From: Fictibacillus macauensis ZFHKF-1
GTDB taxonomy: Bacteria > Bacillota > Bacilli > Bacillales > Fictibacillaceae
DNA: 64,000 nt
Direction of reading: 5' to 3'
Assembly (NCBI RefSeq): GCF_000269865.1
Contig: NZ_AKKV01000019.1
Span: 186,001-250,000, forward strand
A program made the position numbers and the translations under genes. Every line of letters begins with the position of its first letter. The stretch's first letter is position 1. The notes under the pieces are model-generated. The model was not told where the DNA came from, did no database searches, and saw only the letters and a program-made list of their open reading frames with translations. Below are positions 24,233 through 33,910 of this stretch, piece after piece.

Positions 24233-26653
24233 ATGGGGAAAGAACGTCAATTAAATGTACCGATTACGGGCATGACCTGCGCAGCCTGTGCGACACGCAT
24301 TGAAAAAGGCTTAAAGAAAGTAGACGGTGTGTCAGAAGCAAATGTGAATTTAGCCCTTGAGCAATCAAGTATTTCATATGATTCTTCCATAACGACACCA
24401 CAAGCTTTTCAACAAAAAATTGAAGATTTAGGCTACGGTGTTGCGTTAAATAAAGAAGAGTTTGCCGTTACGGGTATGACCTGTGCTGCGTGTGCGACAC
24501 GTATTGAAAAAGGTCTTTCCAAGCTTAATGGGGTTTTTTCAGCCAACGTAAATTTAGCACTTGAAACAGCCACGGTTACGTATAATGAAAAAGACATTAC
24601 ACCGCGTGAGATGATGCAAAAAGTAAAAGATCTTGGCTATGAAATGACTAAGAAAGAAGGCTCAGAGGAACAAGCAACAGAAAAACGAGAGCAGGCATTG
24701 CAACGGCAATCACGCAAGTTTATCATTTCCTTGCTTTTATCGTTGCCATTACTCTGGTCAATGGTTAGTCATTTTTCCTTCACCTCTTTTATTTATGTGC
24801 CCTCACTTTTTATGAATCCATGGGCGCAGCTCGTGCTGGCAACGCCTATTCAGTTTGTTATTGGTAGTCAATTTTATGTAGGTGCTTATAAAGCGTTGCG
24901 CAACAAGTCTGCCAATATGGATGTATTAGTTGCGCTTGGGACATCAGCTGCTTATTTTTATAGCATATATTTAGCAATTCAAGCAGCGATAGCAGGCGAA
25001 GGGATGCCGGCGCTCTATTTTGAAACGTCAGCCATTTTAATTACGCTCATTTTACTCGGAAAATGGTTTGAAGCGAAAGCAAAAGGACGTTCTTCAGAAG
25101 CCATTAAAAAATTAATGAATTTACAAGCAAAGACAGCTCTTGTTGAACGGGAAGGTGTTCAACAAAGCATTCCGTTAGAAGAAGTTGTTGTAAATGACAT
25201 TGTTCTTGTGAAACCAGGTGAGAAAATTCCAGTTGACGGCATCGTACTGCAAGGAACTTCTGCTGTGGATGAATCGATGCTAACGGGTGAAAGTGTGCCG
25301 ATTGATAAAGCAGAAGGCGCTGAAGTAATCGGCGCAACGCTTAATAAAAACGGCTTCTTAAAAATAAAAGCAACAAAAGTAGGTCGTGAAACAGCGCTAG
25401 CGCAAATTATTAAAGTCGTAGAAGAAGCACAAGGATCAAAAGCTCCTATTCAACGATTGGCAGATCAAATCTCAGGTGTATTCGTTCCAATCGTCGTAGG
25501 GCTCGCACTTGTTACATTTCTTATATGGTTGCTTTGGGTGCAGCCGGGCGATGTTTCAAGTGCTGTTGAGAAGCTCATCGCCGTTCTAGTTATTGCTTGT
25601 CCGTGTGCGCTTGGCCTAGCAACACCTACGTCCATCATGGCCGGCTCAGGACGCTCCGCAGAATACGGCATTCTCTTTAAAGGTGGCGAACACCTTGAAC
25701 GGACCCATGAAATTGATACGGTGCTGATCGATAAGACGGGAACCGTAACGAATGGTAAACCAGTGTTAACGGATGTTCTTCCTTATTCTTCTCTGTCAGA
25801 AGAACAACTGCTGAAGTTTGCAGCAACTGCTGAAAGCCAATCTGAACATCCTTTAGCGCAAGCAATCGTAGAAGGCGCAAAGGCACGTTCCTTGGCAATC
25901 GAAGCGCCAACTTCTTTCGAAGCACTTCCAGGATACGGCATTAGTGCTCACATCGAGAATGCAACTTTATTGGTGGGAACGAGAAAGCTCATGAAAGATA
26001 ACAACATAGATGTCGCAGAAGGGCTTTCTGCAATGGTTGACTTAGAAGAAACAGGTAAAACAGTCATGCTCGTTGCCTATGACGGTGTTTTTGTTGGACT
26101 GATTGCTGTTGCTGATACGATAAAAGAAAACAGTAAAGAAGCGGTGGCGCGCTTAAAAGACATGGGTCTCTCAGTTATTATGGTAACAGGCGATAATGGT
26201 AAAACCGCCCATGCCATCGCTCAACAAGCGGGCATTGACACTGTAATTGCCGAAGTACTACCAGAAGGAAAAGCCGCTGAAGTTCAACGTTTACAACAAG
26301 AAGGACGTAAAGTTGCGATGGTCGGTGATGGCATTAATGATGCACCTGCCTTAGTTGCTGCTCATATTGGAATGGCGATTGGCACAGGTGCCGACGTAGC
26401 CATGGAAGCAGCAGATCTTACCCTTATTTCTGGCGATCTTAGAAGTATTGCGGATGCGATCTTTATGAGCAGAAAGACCATTGCAAATATAAAACAAAAC
26501 TTATTTTGGGCCTTTGCTTATAACGCCATCGGAATCCCGATTGCAGCAGCTGGCTTCCTCGCACCATGGTTAGCAGGTGCTGCTATGGCCTTTAGTTCTG
26601 TGTCCGTTGTCTTAAATGCGCTTCGACTACAAAAAGTATCGATTAAACGATAA
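24233..26653 (+). CDS. copA: Cu(I)-exporting P1B-type ATPase CopA
   Basis: An 806-residue pump. Two N-terminal HMA domains each carry '[15 protein letters not shown]' (near residues 11 and 80). Eight membrane spans follow with the CPC metal site at residues 456-458, the phosphorylation motif 'DKTGTVT' (Asp500), 'SEHPLAQAI' with the HP motif, and '[10 protein letters not shown]'. It exports Cu(I) using ATP and receives copper from CopZ. AGGAGG precedes the ATG at 24233; upstream in-frame ATGs fall inside the terminator hairpin. It is the last gene of the copper module. Confidence 0.97.
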   Translation: MGKERQLNVPITGMTCAACATRIEKGLKKVDGVSEANVNLALEQSSISYDSSITTPQAFQQKIEDLGYGVALNKEEFAVTGMTCAACATRIEKGLSKLNGVFSANVNLALETATVTYNEKDITPREMMQKVKDLGYEMTKKEGSEEQATEKREQALQRQSRKFIISLLLSLPLLWSMVSHFSFTSFIYVPSLFMNPWAQLVLATPIQFVIGSQFYVGAYKALRNKSANMDVLVALGTSAAYFYSIYLAIQAAIAGEGMPALYFETSAILITLILLGKWFEAKAKGRSSEAIKKLMNLQAKTALVEREGVQQSIPLEEVVVNDIVLVKPGEKIPVDGIVLQGTSAVDESMLTGESVPIDKAEGAEVIGATLNKNGFLKIKATKVGRETALAQIIKVVEEAQGSKAPIQRLADQISGVFVPIVVGLALVTFLIWLLWVQPGDVSSAVEKLIAVLVIACPCALGLATPTSIMAGSGRSAEYGILFKGGEHLERTHEIDTVLIDKTGTVTNGKPVLTDVLPYSSLSEEQLLKFAATAESQSEHPLAQAIVEGAKARSLAIEAPTSFEALPGYGISAHIENATLLVGTRKLMKDNNIDVAEGLSAMVDLEETGKTVMLVAYDGVFVGLIAVADTIKENSKEAVARLKDMGLSVIMVTGDNGKTAHAIAQQAGIDTVIAEVLPEGKAAEVQRLQQEGRKVAMVGDGINDAPALVAAHIGMAIGTGADVAMEAADLTLISGDLRSIADAIFMSRKTIANIKQNLFWAFAYNAIGIPIAAAGFLAPWLAGAAMAFSSVSVVLNALRLQKVSIKR

Positions 26654-26657
26654 AAAC

Positions 26658-27225
26658 GAGGCTGGAGCATAAAAAACGGCTTCATCATCATTACTGGTGA
26701 TGAAGCCGTTTTTTTTGTTGCTTGTTATCTTAATGTAGATTGGCTTGCAATTTCCAGTCGTGAACGCACCGCCTCGATTATTTTTTCGCTTCCATGCGAA
26801 CGCATGAAAAACAAGAGTATGTGCAAGGAGGACCAATGAAAAGTTAAGTCCTCAAATGCACCGGAAGTTCGAGTAGAATAGAGAGGAAACGCTTTAATAA
26901 TTGCCAAAAGAGTGATTCGCGCGCAGGAGCCCCTGATTCGCGCACAAACAAGACAAAACATTCCTCAGAGCATGTGCAAGGGATAAAAAAGAGAGGAAAT
27001 CAAGATCTAAGGTCTCGAATGCGCCAAAAAATTGAGTAGAAATAGCGAGCAAACAAATTAATAATTGCGAAAAGAGTGATTAACGCAAGAGAACCCGATC
27101 CGCGCGCAAACAAGACAAAACATTCCTCAGAGCATGTGCAAAGAATTCAAAAAAGAGTCAATCAAGATTCAAGCCCTTTAAAGTGTCACAAAACAGAGTC
27201 AGTAGTGTGTCTCAAGTCCTTTTTT
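26658..27225 (+). repeat. composite repeat element 2
   Basis: The left end is GAGGCTGGAGCATAA, 5 bases past the copA stop, overlapping a hairpin. The body holds three copies of the 130-bp unit (about 26812-26915, 26947-27080 and 27111-27215), linked by only one or two TTCGCGCGCA cores each (26916, 26937, and a decayed pair near 27077-27110). The right end is GTGTGTCTCAAGTCC, which reads on the other strand as GGACTTGAGACACAC, an imperfect inverted copy of the left end. It is a more decayed relative of element 1. The right end runs into the coding region of the acetyltransferase on the other strand. Confidence 0.85.
26671..26715. terminator. hairpin module of element 2, terminator of copA
   Basis: Six A and CGGCTTCATCA pair with TGATGAAGCCG and T residues. 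The sequence is cognate to the hairpins of elements 1, 3 and 4. Confidence 0.88.
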
Positions 27226-27749
27226 TGTGAAATGCATGTTTCATTAGGCGCCGTCGCAAAAAGATAGACGGGCCTATTGCCGATTGTGAGTTCTTTTTCT
27301 AGAATCATCCCTATTTTTTTAGCCACTTTTTGCGAAGCGATGTTAGCAGGCTGAATGAGCGAAATGAAGCGTTGTTTTTGAACATGCATCTCGCCATAAT
27401 TACGCAGCGCTAAAGCGGCTTCCGTTGCATAGCCTTTACCCCAATACTCTTTCGCGATCCAATAACCTATTTCAAATTCCTCTACGCCATGAATTATTTG
27501 AGGGACAATTCCGGCATGTCCGACGGAAACGCCGTCTTCTTTTCGAACGAGTACCATCAGCCCCAAGTGAGTGCTCCTGTTATAGGTTTGATAAATCCAG
27601 TCTAAAAATTTTTTAGCTCCTATGCGGTCTCTTGGATGCCCATCCCCAATGTATGTAACCATTTCAGGGTTCCCTACCAAGGAATATAGAAAATCAAAAT
27701 CTTCATCTTGATAGTGTCGAAATAATAATGCATCTGACTGGATGTTCAC
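27186..27749 (-). CDS. GNAT N-acetyltransferase (RimJ/RimL type)
   Basis: A 187-residue acetyltransferase with 'LLFRHYQDEDFDFLYSLVGNPEMV' at the N terminus and the acetyl-CoA loop 'YWGKGYATEAALALRNYG' in the middle, followed by 'PANIASQKVAKKIGM'. Substrate unknown; relatives acetylate ribosomal protein N termini or antibiotics. It starts with GTG, 7 bases behind AAGGAGG. The last 16 or so residues (after 'ATAPNE') are encoded by the end of composite repeat 2, so the native C terminus appears to have been replaced or extended by that element. Confidence 0.85.
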   Translation of the reverse strand: MNIQSDALLFRHYQDEDFDFLYSLVGNPEMVTYIGDGHPRDRIGAKKFLDWIYQTYNRSTHLGLMVLVRKEDGVSVGHAGIVPQIIHGVEEFEIGYWIAKEYWGKGYATEAALALRNYGEMHVQKQRFISLIQPANIASQKVAKKIGMILEKELTIGNRPVYLFATAPNETCISQKKDLRHTTDSVL

Positions 27750-27844
27750 GATGAATCCTCCTTAGCGGTTTTGTAGTACTGGTTATTTCTGTTAACTAGT
27801 ATTTAGGATAGCAAAGCACCATCGGAGCGTCTACCGTTAATGGT

Positions 27845-28480
27845 CTAAAAAAACAAGTGAAAGATGGATAAGCTATTGGTGATGAGCATTTTTATGCCAT
27901 AGCCAATAAAAACGAAAGCAAAACTAAATTCTACCCAGTGCTGAATTCGTTGAACTACCTGTCGTAAAGCAGCGAGACCGAGGATAGGCAAAATCGTCAC
28001 ATACCATATAGAGTTTCCGATGAGAAAAACAGCAGGTAAAAGCAACGGATCTTCTGCTAATTGCAGCGGTGTCATAAACGAAGGGAAAATACTAATGAAA
28101 AATAAGCTTACTTTTGGATTGAGTAAGTTACTCCAAAGCCCCCGTGTATACGCTGTTTTAAAAGAGAGTGTTTCTCTTTGTCCATCAAAAGAATAGTAGC
28201 GTTTGCGAAAAAAGAGCGTGTAAAGACTGCGACACCCAAGCTGAAGTAAGTAGCATGCCCCTCCTAGGGATACTAGTAAAAATAAAATAAACGATTCACG
28301 GATGAGTGCGGATAAGCCGAGAATGGAGAGTGCTAAATGAAGAAGAAAGCCTGTACGATTCCCAAGCAGGGTCATATATCCATAGCGTGTCCCAAGAGTC
28401 AGGGTGTGCTTTGACATTAAAAAGAAATCCGGTCCAGGTGAGACGGCAAGAGCCAGTCCTAGTAAGAAAAAAGAAGTCAT
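27845..28480 (-). CDS. LysE/RhtB-family exporter
   Basis: A 211-residue membrane protein with the family start 'LGLALAVSPGPDFFLMSKHTLTLGTRYG' and 'WSNLLNPKVSLFFISIFPSFM' in the middle, and five or six spans. These proteins export amino acids. GGAAG precedes the ATG. It lies in tandem behind the acetyltransferase in the minus direction, about 95 bases apart. Confidence 0.88.
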   Translation of the reverse strand: MTSFFLLGLALAVSPGPDFFLMSKHTLTLGTRYGYMTLLGNRTGFLLHLALSILGLSALIRESFILFLLVSLGGACYLLQLGCRSLYTLFFRKRYYSFDGQRETLSFKTAYTRGLWSNLLNPKVSLFFISIFPSFMTPLQLAEDPLLLPAVFLIGNSIWYVTILPILGLAALRQVVQRIQHWVEFSFAFVFIGYGIKMLITNSLSIFHLFF

Positions 28481-28594
28481 CTCATTCTTCCTTTTTTGTT
28501 TTTCCTATATGTATGTCCGATAAATAGGTTTCAGACGAAAAAGAAATACGATACGATAGAGAAGTAAGCAAAGATGCAGGCAGGAGTGGACACT

Positions 28595-29200
28595 TTGAAA
28601 TTATTTCACTATCATTTCTGGACGGATAAAGTAGAAGAGACCGAACAGTTTTATCGCAAGCTTGGCTTTACGGTCATTGGCCGCCACGCCATGGGGAAAG
28701 GCACGATCGTTACGTATCATCCGCCTCTCGATTGGAACGATTTTCGCGAAGAATCCCCACTGTTTCGAATAATAGAAGTAGGTAATGGCGAGGTGCGTAT
28801 TACGTTTGGAGCGGGAAAAGCGTCACTTTTCGATCATATTGGTTTTCTCGTAAACGCAGATGAGCTGCATAAACTATGTAATCGTGCGGAGGTACTCGGT
28901 TGGAAAGTAGCCCGTGGCGAGAGGCGTACGTTTATACATACACCGTACCGTTTTAAATTAGAGCTTCAACTACGGCATGACCTTGTTCAAGAAACAGACA
29001 TCGCTCTTCGGGCAGTAACCCTAGAAGTGAATGATGATGAGGTAGAACAACAATTAAGACGCCTTTTTAATGGAGAGTTACCAGCAGTAAACATTACAAA
29101 AGGAGAACGTGTTCACTTAAAAGAAGTTCATTTTCAAGGATTGAGCGTGCAAGAAAACGATCCTAATGGGGTAAAACTCAAGGGCGAAGAAGCGGAATAA
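28595..29200 (+). CDS. VOC/glyoxalase-fold protein
   Basis: A 201-residue protein with the vicinal-oxygen-chelate pattern: 'FHYHFWTDKVEETEQFYRKLGFTVIGRH' and 'DHIGFLVNADELHKLCNRAEVLGW', then a glutamate-containing second module. His near the start, a His in 'DHIGF' and a Glu in 'LELQL' could bind metal. The start is taken as the TTG at 28595, 8 bases behind AGGAG. Relatives are often annotated as glyoxalase-like with unknown substrate. Confidence 0.75.
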   Translation: MKLFHYHFWTDKVEETEQFYRKLGFTVIGRHAMGKGTIVTYHPPLDWNDFREESPLFRIIEVGNGEVRITFGAGKASLFDHIGFLVNADELHKLCNRAEVLGWKVARGERRTFIHTPYRFKLELQLRHDLVQETDIALRAVTLEVNDDEVEQQLRRLFNGELPAVNITKGERVHLKEVHFQGLSVQENDPNGVKLKGEEAE

Positions 29201-29206
29201 AAAAAG

Positions 29207-29240
29207 AAGTCTCTTTCCAATGACGAGGAAAGAGACTTTT
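29207..29240. terminator. bidirectional terminator
   Basis: AAGTCTCTTTCC pairs with GGAAAGAGACTT between the VOC gene and the convergent P450 gene. Confidence 0.88.
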
Positions 29241-29245
29241 TGGCG

Positions 29246-30463
29246 TTAAAGAATGGTTACTTTAAATTCTTTTAAGCCATATACAAACGCACTTTCAATG
29301 GGCTCAAGTGTAAAGGAAGCAGCACGTTTGAAGGAAGGAAAGCGTTTGATCCATTCTTCAAGAATAACTTCTGCTTCTAGGCGAGCTAGCGGTGCACCAA
29401 GACAAAAGTGAATGCCTTTACCGAATGCTAAGTGGAGATTTGGTTTGCGATCAATGATAAATTGCTGACTGTTCGGGAATTGTTGTTCATCGCGGTTGGC
29501 AGAACCAATCCAAGGTACGATGAAATCACCGGCTTTTAACGAGTGACCGTGTAAATCCATATCCTCTTTTACAACGCGCCCCATTGCTTGTACGGGAGAG
29601 CGATAGCGCAGCACTTCTTCAATCGTCAGCGGTAATGTTGCTAGCGGATTCTCCTTAATGCGTTCGTACGCCTCAGGAAATTCTGTGAAGCAATAAAAGG
29701 CATTGCTAATTAAATTTGTAGTTGTCTCGTTTCCAGCAATTAGCAGTAAAATACAAAAGCCAATCAGTTCATCTTCTGTTAACGTTACACCTTGCTCTTC
29801 TGCTTGGAGGAGCACAGAAATAATATCTTCGCCAGGTGTTTCTCGTTTGAGGGCAATCATTTCTTTAAAATAGTGAAAGAGTTCCTTGTTTACACGTTCT
29901 TGTTGTTCCATTAGAGCAGAAATTGTTTCTGGCTTGTTATCTTTTGGACCAGCTACAACCCAATCAGACCATTCTTTAAATTTCTCTTGATCTTCAATCG
30001 GAACACCTAATATTTCTGAAATAACAATAACAGGTAAAGGATAGGAAAGTTGTTCAACGATATCGACTTCGCTTTTAGGATCAATTTTATCTAGCAACAT
30101 AGTGGCAATGCGAGCAATGCGTGGTTTCCAATGTTTCATTACTTTAGGTGTAAAGGCACGATTTACGAGGGCGCGCATACTTGTATGTTTTGGTGGATCA
30201 ATGCCAATCAGGCTACGTTCAAGCGGTGTTTTTTCACTGTCCGCTTTTTTTTGCGAACGGTCGGATGAAAACAAGTCTTTATTTTCAAGGACCATTTTTG
30301 ACGTTGCATAATCAAAAACATCCCATGCTTCGCGTTCAGAATCCCAGCGGATTGGTGACTCTTTCCTCATTTTTTCATACCATTTAAAAGGTTCATAGCG
30401 ATCTTCTTTTGTTAAAAGAGCAGATACTTGGCGCATCGTTGGCCGACGTTTCGTAGTACTCAC
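29246..30463 (-). CDS. cytochrome P450, CYP109-like
   Basis: A 405-residue soluble P450. It has the I-helix 'LLIAGNETTTNLI', an ExxR motif in 'EEVLRYRSP', and the heme loop 'FGKGIHFCLGAPLARLEA' with the ligand Cys. 'DPPKHTSMRALVNRAFTPKVMKHW' and the general sequence closely resemble B. subtilis CYP109B1 (YjiB), which hydroxylates fatty acids, terpenoids and steroids. It starts with GTG, 8 bases behind GGAGGGAGG. No redox partner is encoded next to it. Confidence 0.92.
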   Translation of the reverse strand: MSTTKRRPTMRQVSALLTKEDRYEPFKWYEKMRKESPIRWDSEREAWDVFDYATSKMVLENKDLFSSDRSQKKADSEKTPLERSLIGIDPPKHTSMRALVNRAFTPKVMKHWKPRIARIATMLLDKIDPKSEVDIVEQLSYPLPVIVISEILGVPIEDQEKFKEWSDWVVAGPKDNKPETISALMEQQERVNKELFHYFKEMIALKRETPGEDIISVLLQAEEQGVTLTEDELIGFCILLLIAGNETTTNLISNAFYCFTEFPEAYERIKENPLATLPLTIEEVLRYRSPVQAMGRVVKEDMDLHGHSLKAGDFIVPWIGSANRDEQQFPNSQQFIIDRKPNLHLAFGKGIHFCLGAPLARLEAEVILEEWIKRFPSFKRAASFTLEPIESAFVYGLKEFKVTIL

Positions 30464-30662
30464 AGAAATAGCCTCCCTCCAAATTTTGGTGATACATCCA
30501 AAGCATAATACTAGATAGTGGAAATAACAAAGATTAGCCTATTTTTTTCAAGGAAAACATGCTTAAGTATTAGTTTTACTTATGAACAATAGAGGGAAAT
30601 TCCTATTTTTCACATTATTTATTTTTGCATATGATAGGCATATAGAGCATGGAGGTGGGAAA

Positions 30663-31445
30663 ATGAATCATAAAAAAGATGTGAAAAAGCAATTTGGACA
30701 ACAAGCTGATCACTACGTAACGAGCACGGTTCATGCAAATGGTCAAGATCTTGCGCAAATGGTAAACATTGCACGGCCGCAAGCCTCACAAACGGTACTT
30801 GATGTGGCGACGGGAGGAGGCCATGTGGCAAAGGCATTTTCTCCAAAAGTAAAAAAAGTGATTGCATTAGATTTAACGAAGAAAATGCTACAAGCTGCGC
30901 AACACTTTGTATGCGACACAAGTGGATGTACGAATGTTGAGTTTGTACTTGGAGATGCTGAACACTTGCCATTTGCCGATGAGACGTTTGATATCGTTAC
31001 TTGCCGCATTGCTGCGCATCATTTTCCGAATGTAAACGCTTTTTTACATGAAGCTCATCGTGTGCTTCGTCCCGGGGGACAGCTGCTTCTCATTGATAAT
31101 ATAGCGCCAGAGCGGATGGAAGATGCTACGCTGTATAACGAAATTGAAAAGATGCGTGATTTCAGTCATTACCGAGCATGGCCTGTTTCTGAGTGGCATG
31201 AAATGACGAAGCAAGCAGGGCTGTGTGTGGAAACGTCGTTCGTGTTTGCGAAGCACCTAAATTTCCGAAGCTGGTGTGAACGAATGGGATTAGAAACCGA
31301 TGCAATGGATGCGATCATGGTGAAAATGAAAGAAGCGCCTAAGACATGGAAGCGAGCATTTGACGTGCAAGAGCAGAATCAGCAAATCACTCGATTTACA
31401 GTGAACACACTATTCCTGCAAGCAAGAAAGGATTTGAGACGATGA
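30663..31445 (+). CDS. class I SAM-dependent methyltransferase (UbiE-like)
   Basis: A 260-residue methyltransferase with motif I 'VLDVATGGGHVAKAF', post-I 'IALDLTKKML', motif II 'GDAEHLPFADETFDIVTC' and motif III 'RVLRPGGQLLLID'. The substrate cannot be predicted. GGAGGTGGG precedes the ATG at 30663. Its stop overlaps the ATG of a broken second methyltransferase. Confidence 0.88.
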   Translation: MNHKKDVKKQFGQQADHYVTSTVHANGQDLAQMVNIARPQASQTVLDVATGGGHVAKAFSPKVKKVIALDLTKKMLQAAQHFVCDTSGCTNVEFVLGDAEHLPFADETFDIVTCRIAAHHFPNVNAFLHEAHRVLRPGGQLLLIDNIAPERMEDATLYNEIEKMRDFSHYRAWPVSEWHEMTKQAGLCVETSFVFAKHLNFRSWCERMGLETDAMDAIMVKMKEAPKTWKRAFDVQEQNQQITRFTVNTLFLQARKDLRR

Positions 31446-31626
31446 CTTTAAACTTTCATGACAAGCGTTATCAAACATCTTATCAAACATGAGACGATGA
31501 TGCGACATTGGGTGACAGCTGCTCCTTTTCGTGCACTTGATATCGGGTGGTGCTAAACACGTTACCGGAATTGATTTTTCTCAAGACATGATAGAAGCGG
31601 CAAGTGAGTGGCTAAAGAGGGGATAG
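31442..31626 (+). pseudogene. remnant of a second SAM-dependent methyltransferase
   Basis: The ATG overlaps the upstream stop (ATGA). It reads 'MTLNFHDKRYQTSYQT' to a stop. A different frame then gives 'APFRALDIG' (start of motif I), and another gives 'GGAKHVTGIDFSQDMIEAASEW' (end of motif I and post-I). At least two frame breaks and a large deletion are evident. Only the N-terminal quarter is left. Confidence 0.75.
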
Positions 31627-31743
31627 TGGAATTTCAAATATAATAGGTGAAACAGAATGCCAAGATCAGGGTTCGGACGGTGTGGATGACTGAGAAAGCG
31701 GACATTCGACAATTTCCGGGGAAATAATAAGGAGTGAGATGGA

Positions 31744-32247
31744 GTGGACATTCGCCGTGCTACAGAAAAAGATGCTGCAGGCATTGCAGCTGTGCAAGTA
31801 TTAACGTGGCAAGATACGTATCAAGGCATTGTAGCTGATGCGTATTTGCAAGAAATGTCGATTGTGAAACGAGAAAAAAAGTGGAAGAAACTCTTAGTAG
31901 AACAGAATGATATTGTGTACGTTGCTGTTGATAACGAGCGCATTATTGGCTTTATTTCTGGAGGTAGGAGTCGCTCACCACAAACAATCGATGAGGGAGA
32001 ATTGTATGCCATCTACATTTTGCCACACTATCAAAAACGTGGAATAGGGTCTTTATTAATGAACCATCTGATTCAAGATTTACAGCACGTGTATGCTGTC
32101 ATGTTAATTTGGGTTTTGCAAGATAATCCTTCAAAACGTGCTTATGAAAAGCTAGGTGCGGTCAAAGAATATGAACGATGGTTAACGATTGGAGAGCAAT
32201 CATTAAAAGCGGAAGGATACGTACTAAAAGTAGGGAGGAATAGTTGA
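31744..32247 (+). CDS. GNAT N-acetyltransferase
   Basis: A 167-residue acetyltransferase with 'IRRATEKDAAGIAAVQVLTWQDTYQGIV' at the N terminus, 'GELYAIYILPHYQKRGIGSLLMNHLI' as the acetyl-CoA site and 'NPSKRAYEKLGAV' near the end. It belongs to the family often named RimI-like or phosphinothricin-acetyltransferase-like; substrate unknown. It starts with GTG behind AAGGAGTGAG. The trpE promoter -35 lies across its stop codon. Confidence 0.85.
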   Translation: MDIRRATEKDAAGIAAVQVLTWQDTYQGIVADAYLQEMSIVKREKKWKKLLVEQNDIVYVAVDNERIIGFISGGRSRSPQTIDEGELYAIYILPHYQKRGIGSLLMNHLIQDLQHVYAVMLIWVLQDNPSKRAYEKLGAVKEYERWLTIGEQSLKAEGYVLKVGRNS

Positions 32248-32272
32248 CAGTTTTCCGACGGTTCGTTATATT
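32244..32272 (+). promoter_or_regulatory. SigA promoter of trpE
   Basis: Perfect TTGACA, 17 bases, TATATT. Transcription would start near 32280 and give a leader of about 115 bases. Confidence 0.85.
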
Positions 32273-32292
32273 GAAACTTAAATTGTAAGCAT

Positions 32293-32396
32293 GAGGTTAA
32301 GAGCTGAGTAGAGAGTAGAGCGTAATACAAAGAGCAGAGAAGAGCAGAGATTAGCAAAGCTAATTTCGTCTCTTAATTTGAAGGGATGAGTTTAGA
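32293..32396 (+). promoter_or_regulatory. TRAP-type trp leader with attenuator-like hairpin
   Basis: GAG or TAG triplets begin at 32293, 32301, 32306, 32311, 32316, 32332, 32337, 32342, 32347 and 32352. Within each group they are exactly 5 bases apart, the spacing bound by the tryptophan-activated TRAP (MtrB) ring. The last triplets overlap a hairpin (GAGATTAGC...GCTAA...TCTC, about 32347-32373) just ahead of the trpE ribosome site. TRAP binding could therefore favour termination or hide the ribosome site. The T run is weak, so translational control is also possible. Confidence 0.85.
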
Positions 32397-33905
32397 ATGA
32401 TGAAACCTAGCTTAGAAGAAGTGAAGATGCTAGCGAAGGAGTATAACTTAATTCCAGTTAGCATGGAAGTGATGGGTGATGTTCATACCGTCATTGAATT
32501 ATACAAAACATATCATGACGAAGCATATTCGTTTTTACTAGAAAGTGTGGAGGGTGGTCAACAATGGGCTCGCTATTCCTACATTGGAAAAAATCCATTT
32601 ATGATCGTTTCCTGTAAAGAAGGAACGACTTCCGTCCTACGTAATCAGAAACAAGAGGTGCACCAAGGTCACCCAATTGATGTTTTAAAAACGCTCCTTA
32701 ACGCTTATAAAAGTCCCCAACAAGAAGATTTACCTCCATTTACAGGTGGTGCTGTCGGTTATTTTGGTTACGATATCCTACAATATTTTCAACAGATTCC
32801 ACCACATGCAACCAATCAAAAAAATACAGATGAATTGAAGTTTTTATTTGTGGATGAATTGATTGTGTTTGATCATTTTAAGCATTCTATTCAATTCGTA
32901 AGCAATGTTCATATACCAGAAGGTGCTAGCGATCAAGAGATTGAATCCGCTTATGAAGCGGCTCGGCAGGTGATCAACGAAACGATGGATCACATCAATT
33001 CAGCAAAAATGAACCATTATCCAAGCGATTTACAACCCATGATCCCACAAGAGGTTCAGTTAGAGAATATACGCTCCAACATGAGCAAAGAAGAATTTTT
33101 TGACATGGTTCACAAAGCGAAAGACTATATTGCTGCGGGTGATATCTTTCAAGTTGTTTTATCGCAATGCTTTGAAATGGACGTGACAGCAGATCCGTTA
33201 GACGTTTATCGAGTGCTACGGGTGTTAAATCCATCGGCCTATATGTACGTGTTGAAAATGCCAGATGAAGTCATCGTTGGTTCGTCACCTGAATTGCTCG
33301 TTAAAGTAGATGGAGATGAAGTGCGAACGCGTCCGATAGCCGGAACGCGACCACGTGGTATGACACCGTTAGAAGATGAGCAGCTAGCACAAGAGTTACT
33401 AGCAGACCAAAAAGAAGTGGCAGAGCATTTGATGTTAGTTGATTTAGGACGAAATGACATCGGTCGTGTCTCAGCATACGGAAGTGTTGATGTGGCTAGC
33501 TTTATGAAAATTGAAAAATATTCACATGTGATGCACATCGTCTCCGATGTAGTAGGAACATTGCGTAGTGACCAAGATTTCTTTGACGCGCTCGTCTCAT
33601 GCATGCCTGCTGGGACGTTATCAGGAGCTCCAAAAGTACGAGCTATGCAAATTATTGCGGAACTAGAAAAAGAAGCACGAGGGCCATACGGTGGCGCAAT
33701 TGGTTACTTATCTTTTTCCGGAAATATGGATTCTTGTATTACGATTCGGACCATTTTATTTAAACATGGAAAAGCTTATATTCAAGCAGGTGCAGGGATT
33801 GTAGCCGACTCTGTAGCGCAAAGTGAGTACGAAGAAACGTTCAATAAGGCAAAAGCCCTTTTAAAAGCCATTCAGACGGCAGAAGCTATGCAAGTATCAC
33901 TATAA
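32397..33905 (+). CDS. trpE: anthranilate synthase component I
   Basis: A 502-residue enzyme that converts chorismate to anthranilate with a TrpG/PabA glutaminase. The tryptophan-feedback motif 'LLESVEGGQQWARYS' favours TrpE over PabB. The chorismate domain shows 'AGDIFQVVLSQCFEM', 'IVGSSPELLVKVDGDEVRTRPIAGTRPRG', 'VDLGRNDIGRV' and 'GTLSGAPKVRAMQI'. A TRAP-type leader precedes it. Unusually, no other trp gene follows: composite repeat 3 begins 6 bases after its stop. Confidence 0.95.
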   Translation: MMKPSLEEVKMLAKEYNLIPVSMEVMGDVHTVIELYKTYHDEAYSFLLESVEGGQQWARYSYIGKNPFMIVSCKEGTTSVLRNQKQEVHQGHPIDVLKTLLNAYKSPQQEDLPPFTGGAVGYFGYDILQYFQQIPPHATNQKNTDELKFLFVDELIVFDHFKHSIQFVSNVHIPEGASDQEIESAYEAARQVINETMDHINSAKMNHYPSDLQPMIPQEVQLENIRSNMSKEEFFDMVHKAKDYIAAGDIFQVVLSQCFEMDVTADPLDVYRVLRVLNPSAYMYVLKMPDEVIVGSSPELLVKVDGDEVRTRPIAGTRPRGMTPLEDEQLAQELLADQKEVAEHLMLVDLGRNDIGRVSAYGSVDVASFMKIEKYSHVMHIVSDVVGTLRSDQDFFDALVSCMPAGTLSGAPKVRAMQIIAELEKEARGPYGGAIGYLSFSGNMDSCITIRTILFKHGKAYIQAGAGIVADSVAQSEYEETFNKAKALLKAIQTAEAMQVSL

Positions 33906-33910
33906 AAGAA

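Noticed and set aside
31700-31715. Spo0A box TTCGACA before the second acetyltransferase
   Set aside because: A single box in a decayed gene remnant with no promoter nearby; a chance match is likely.
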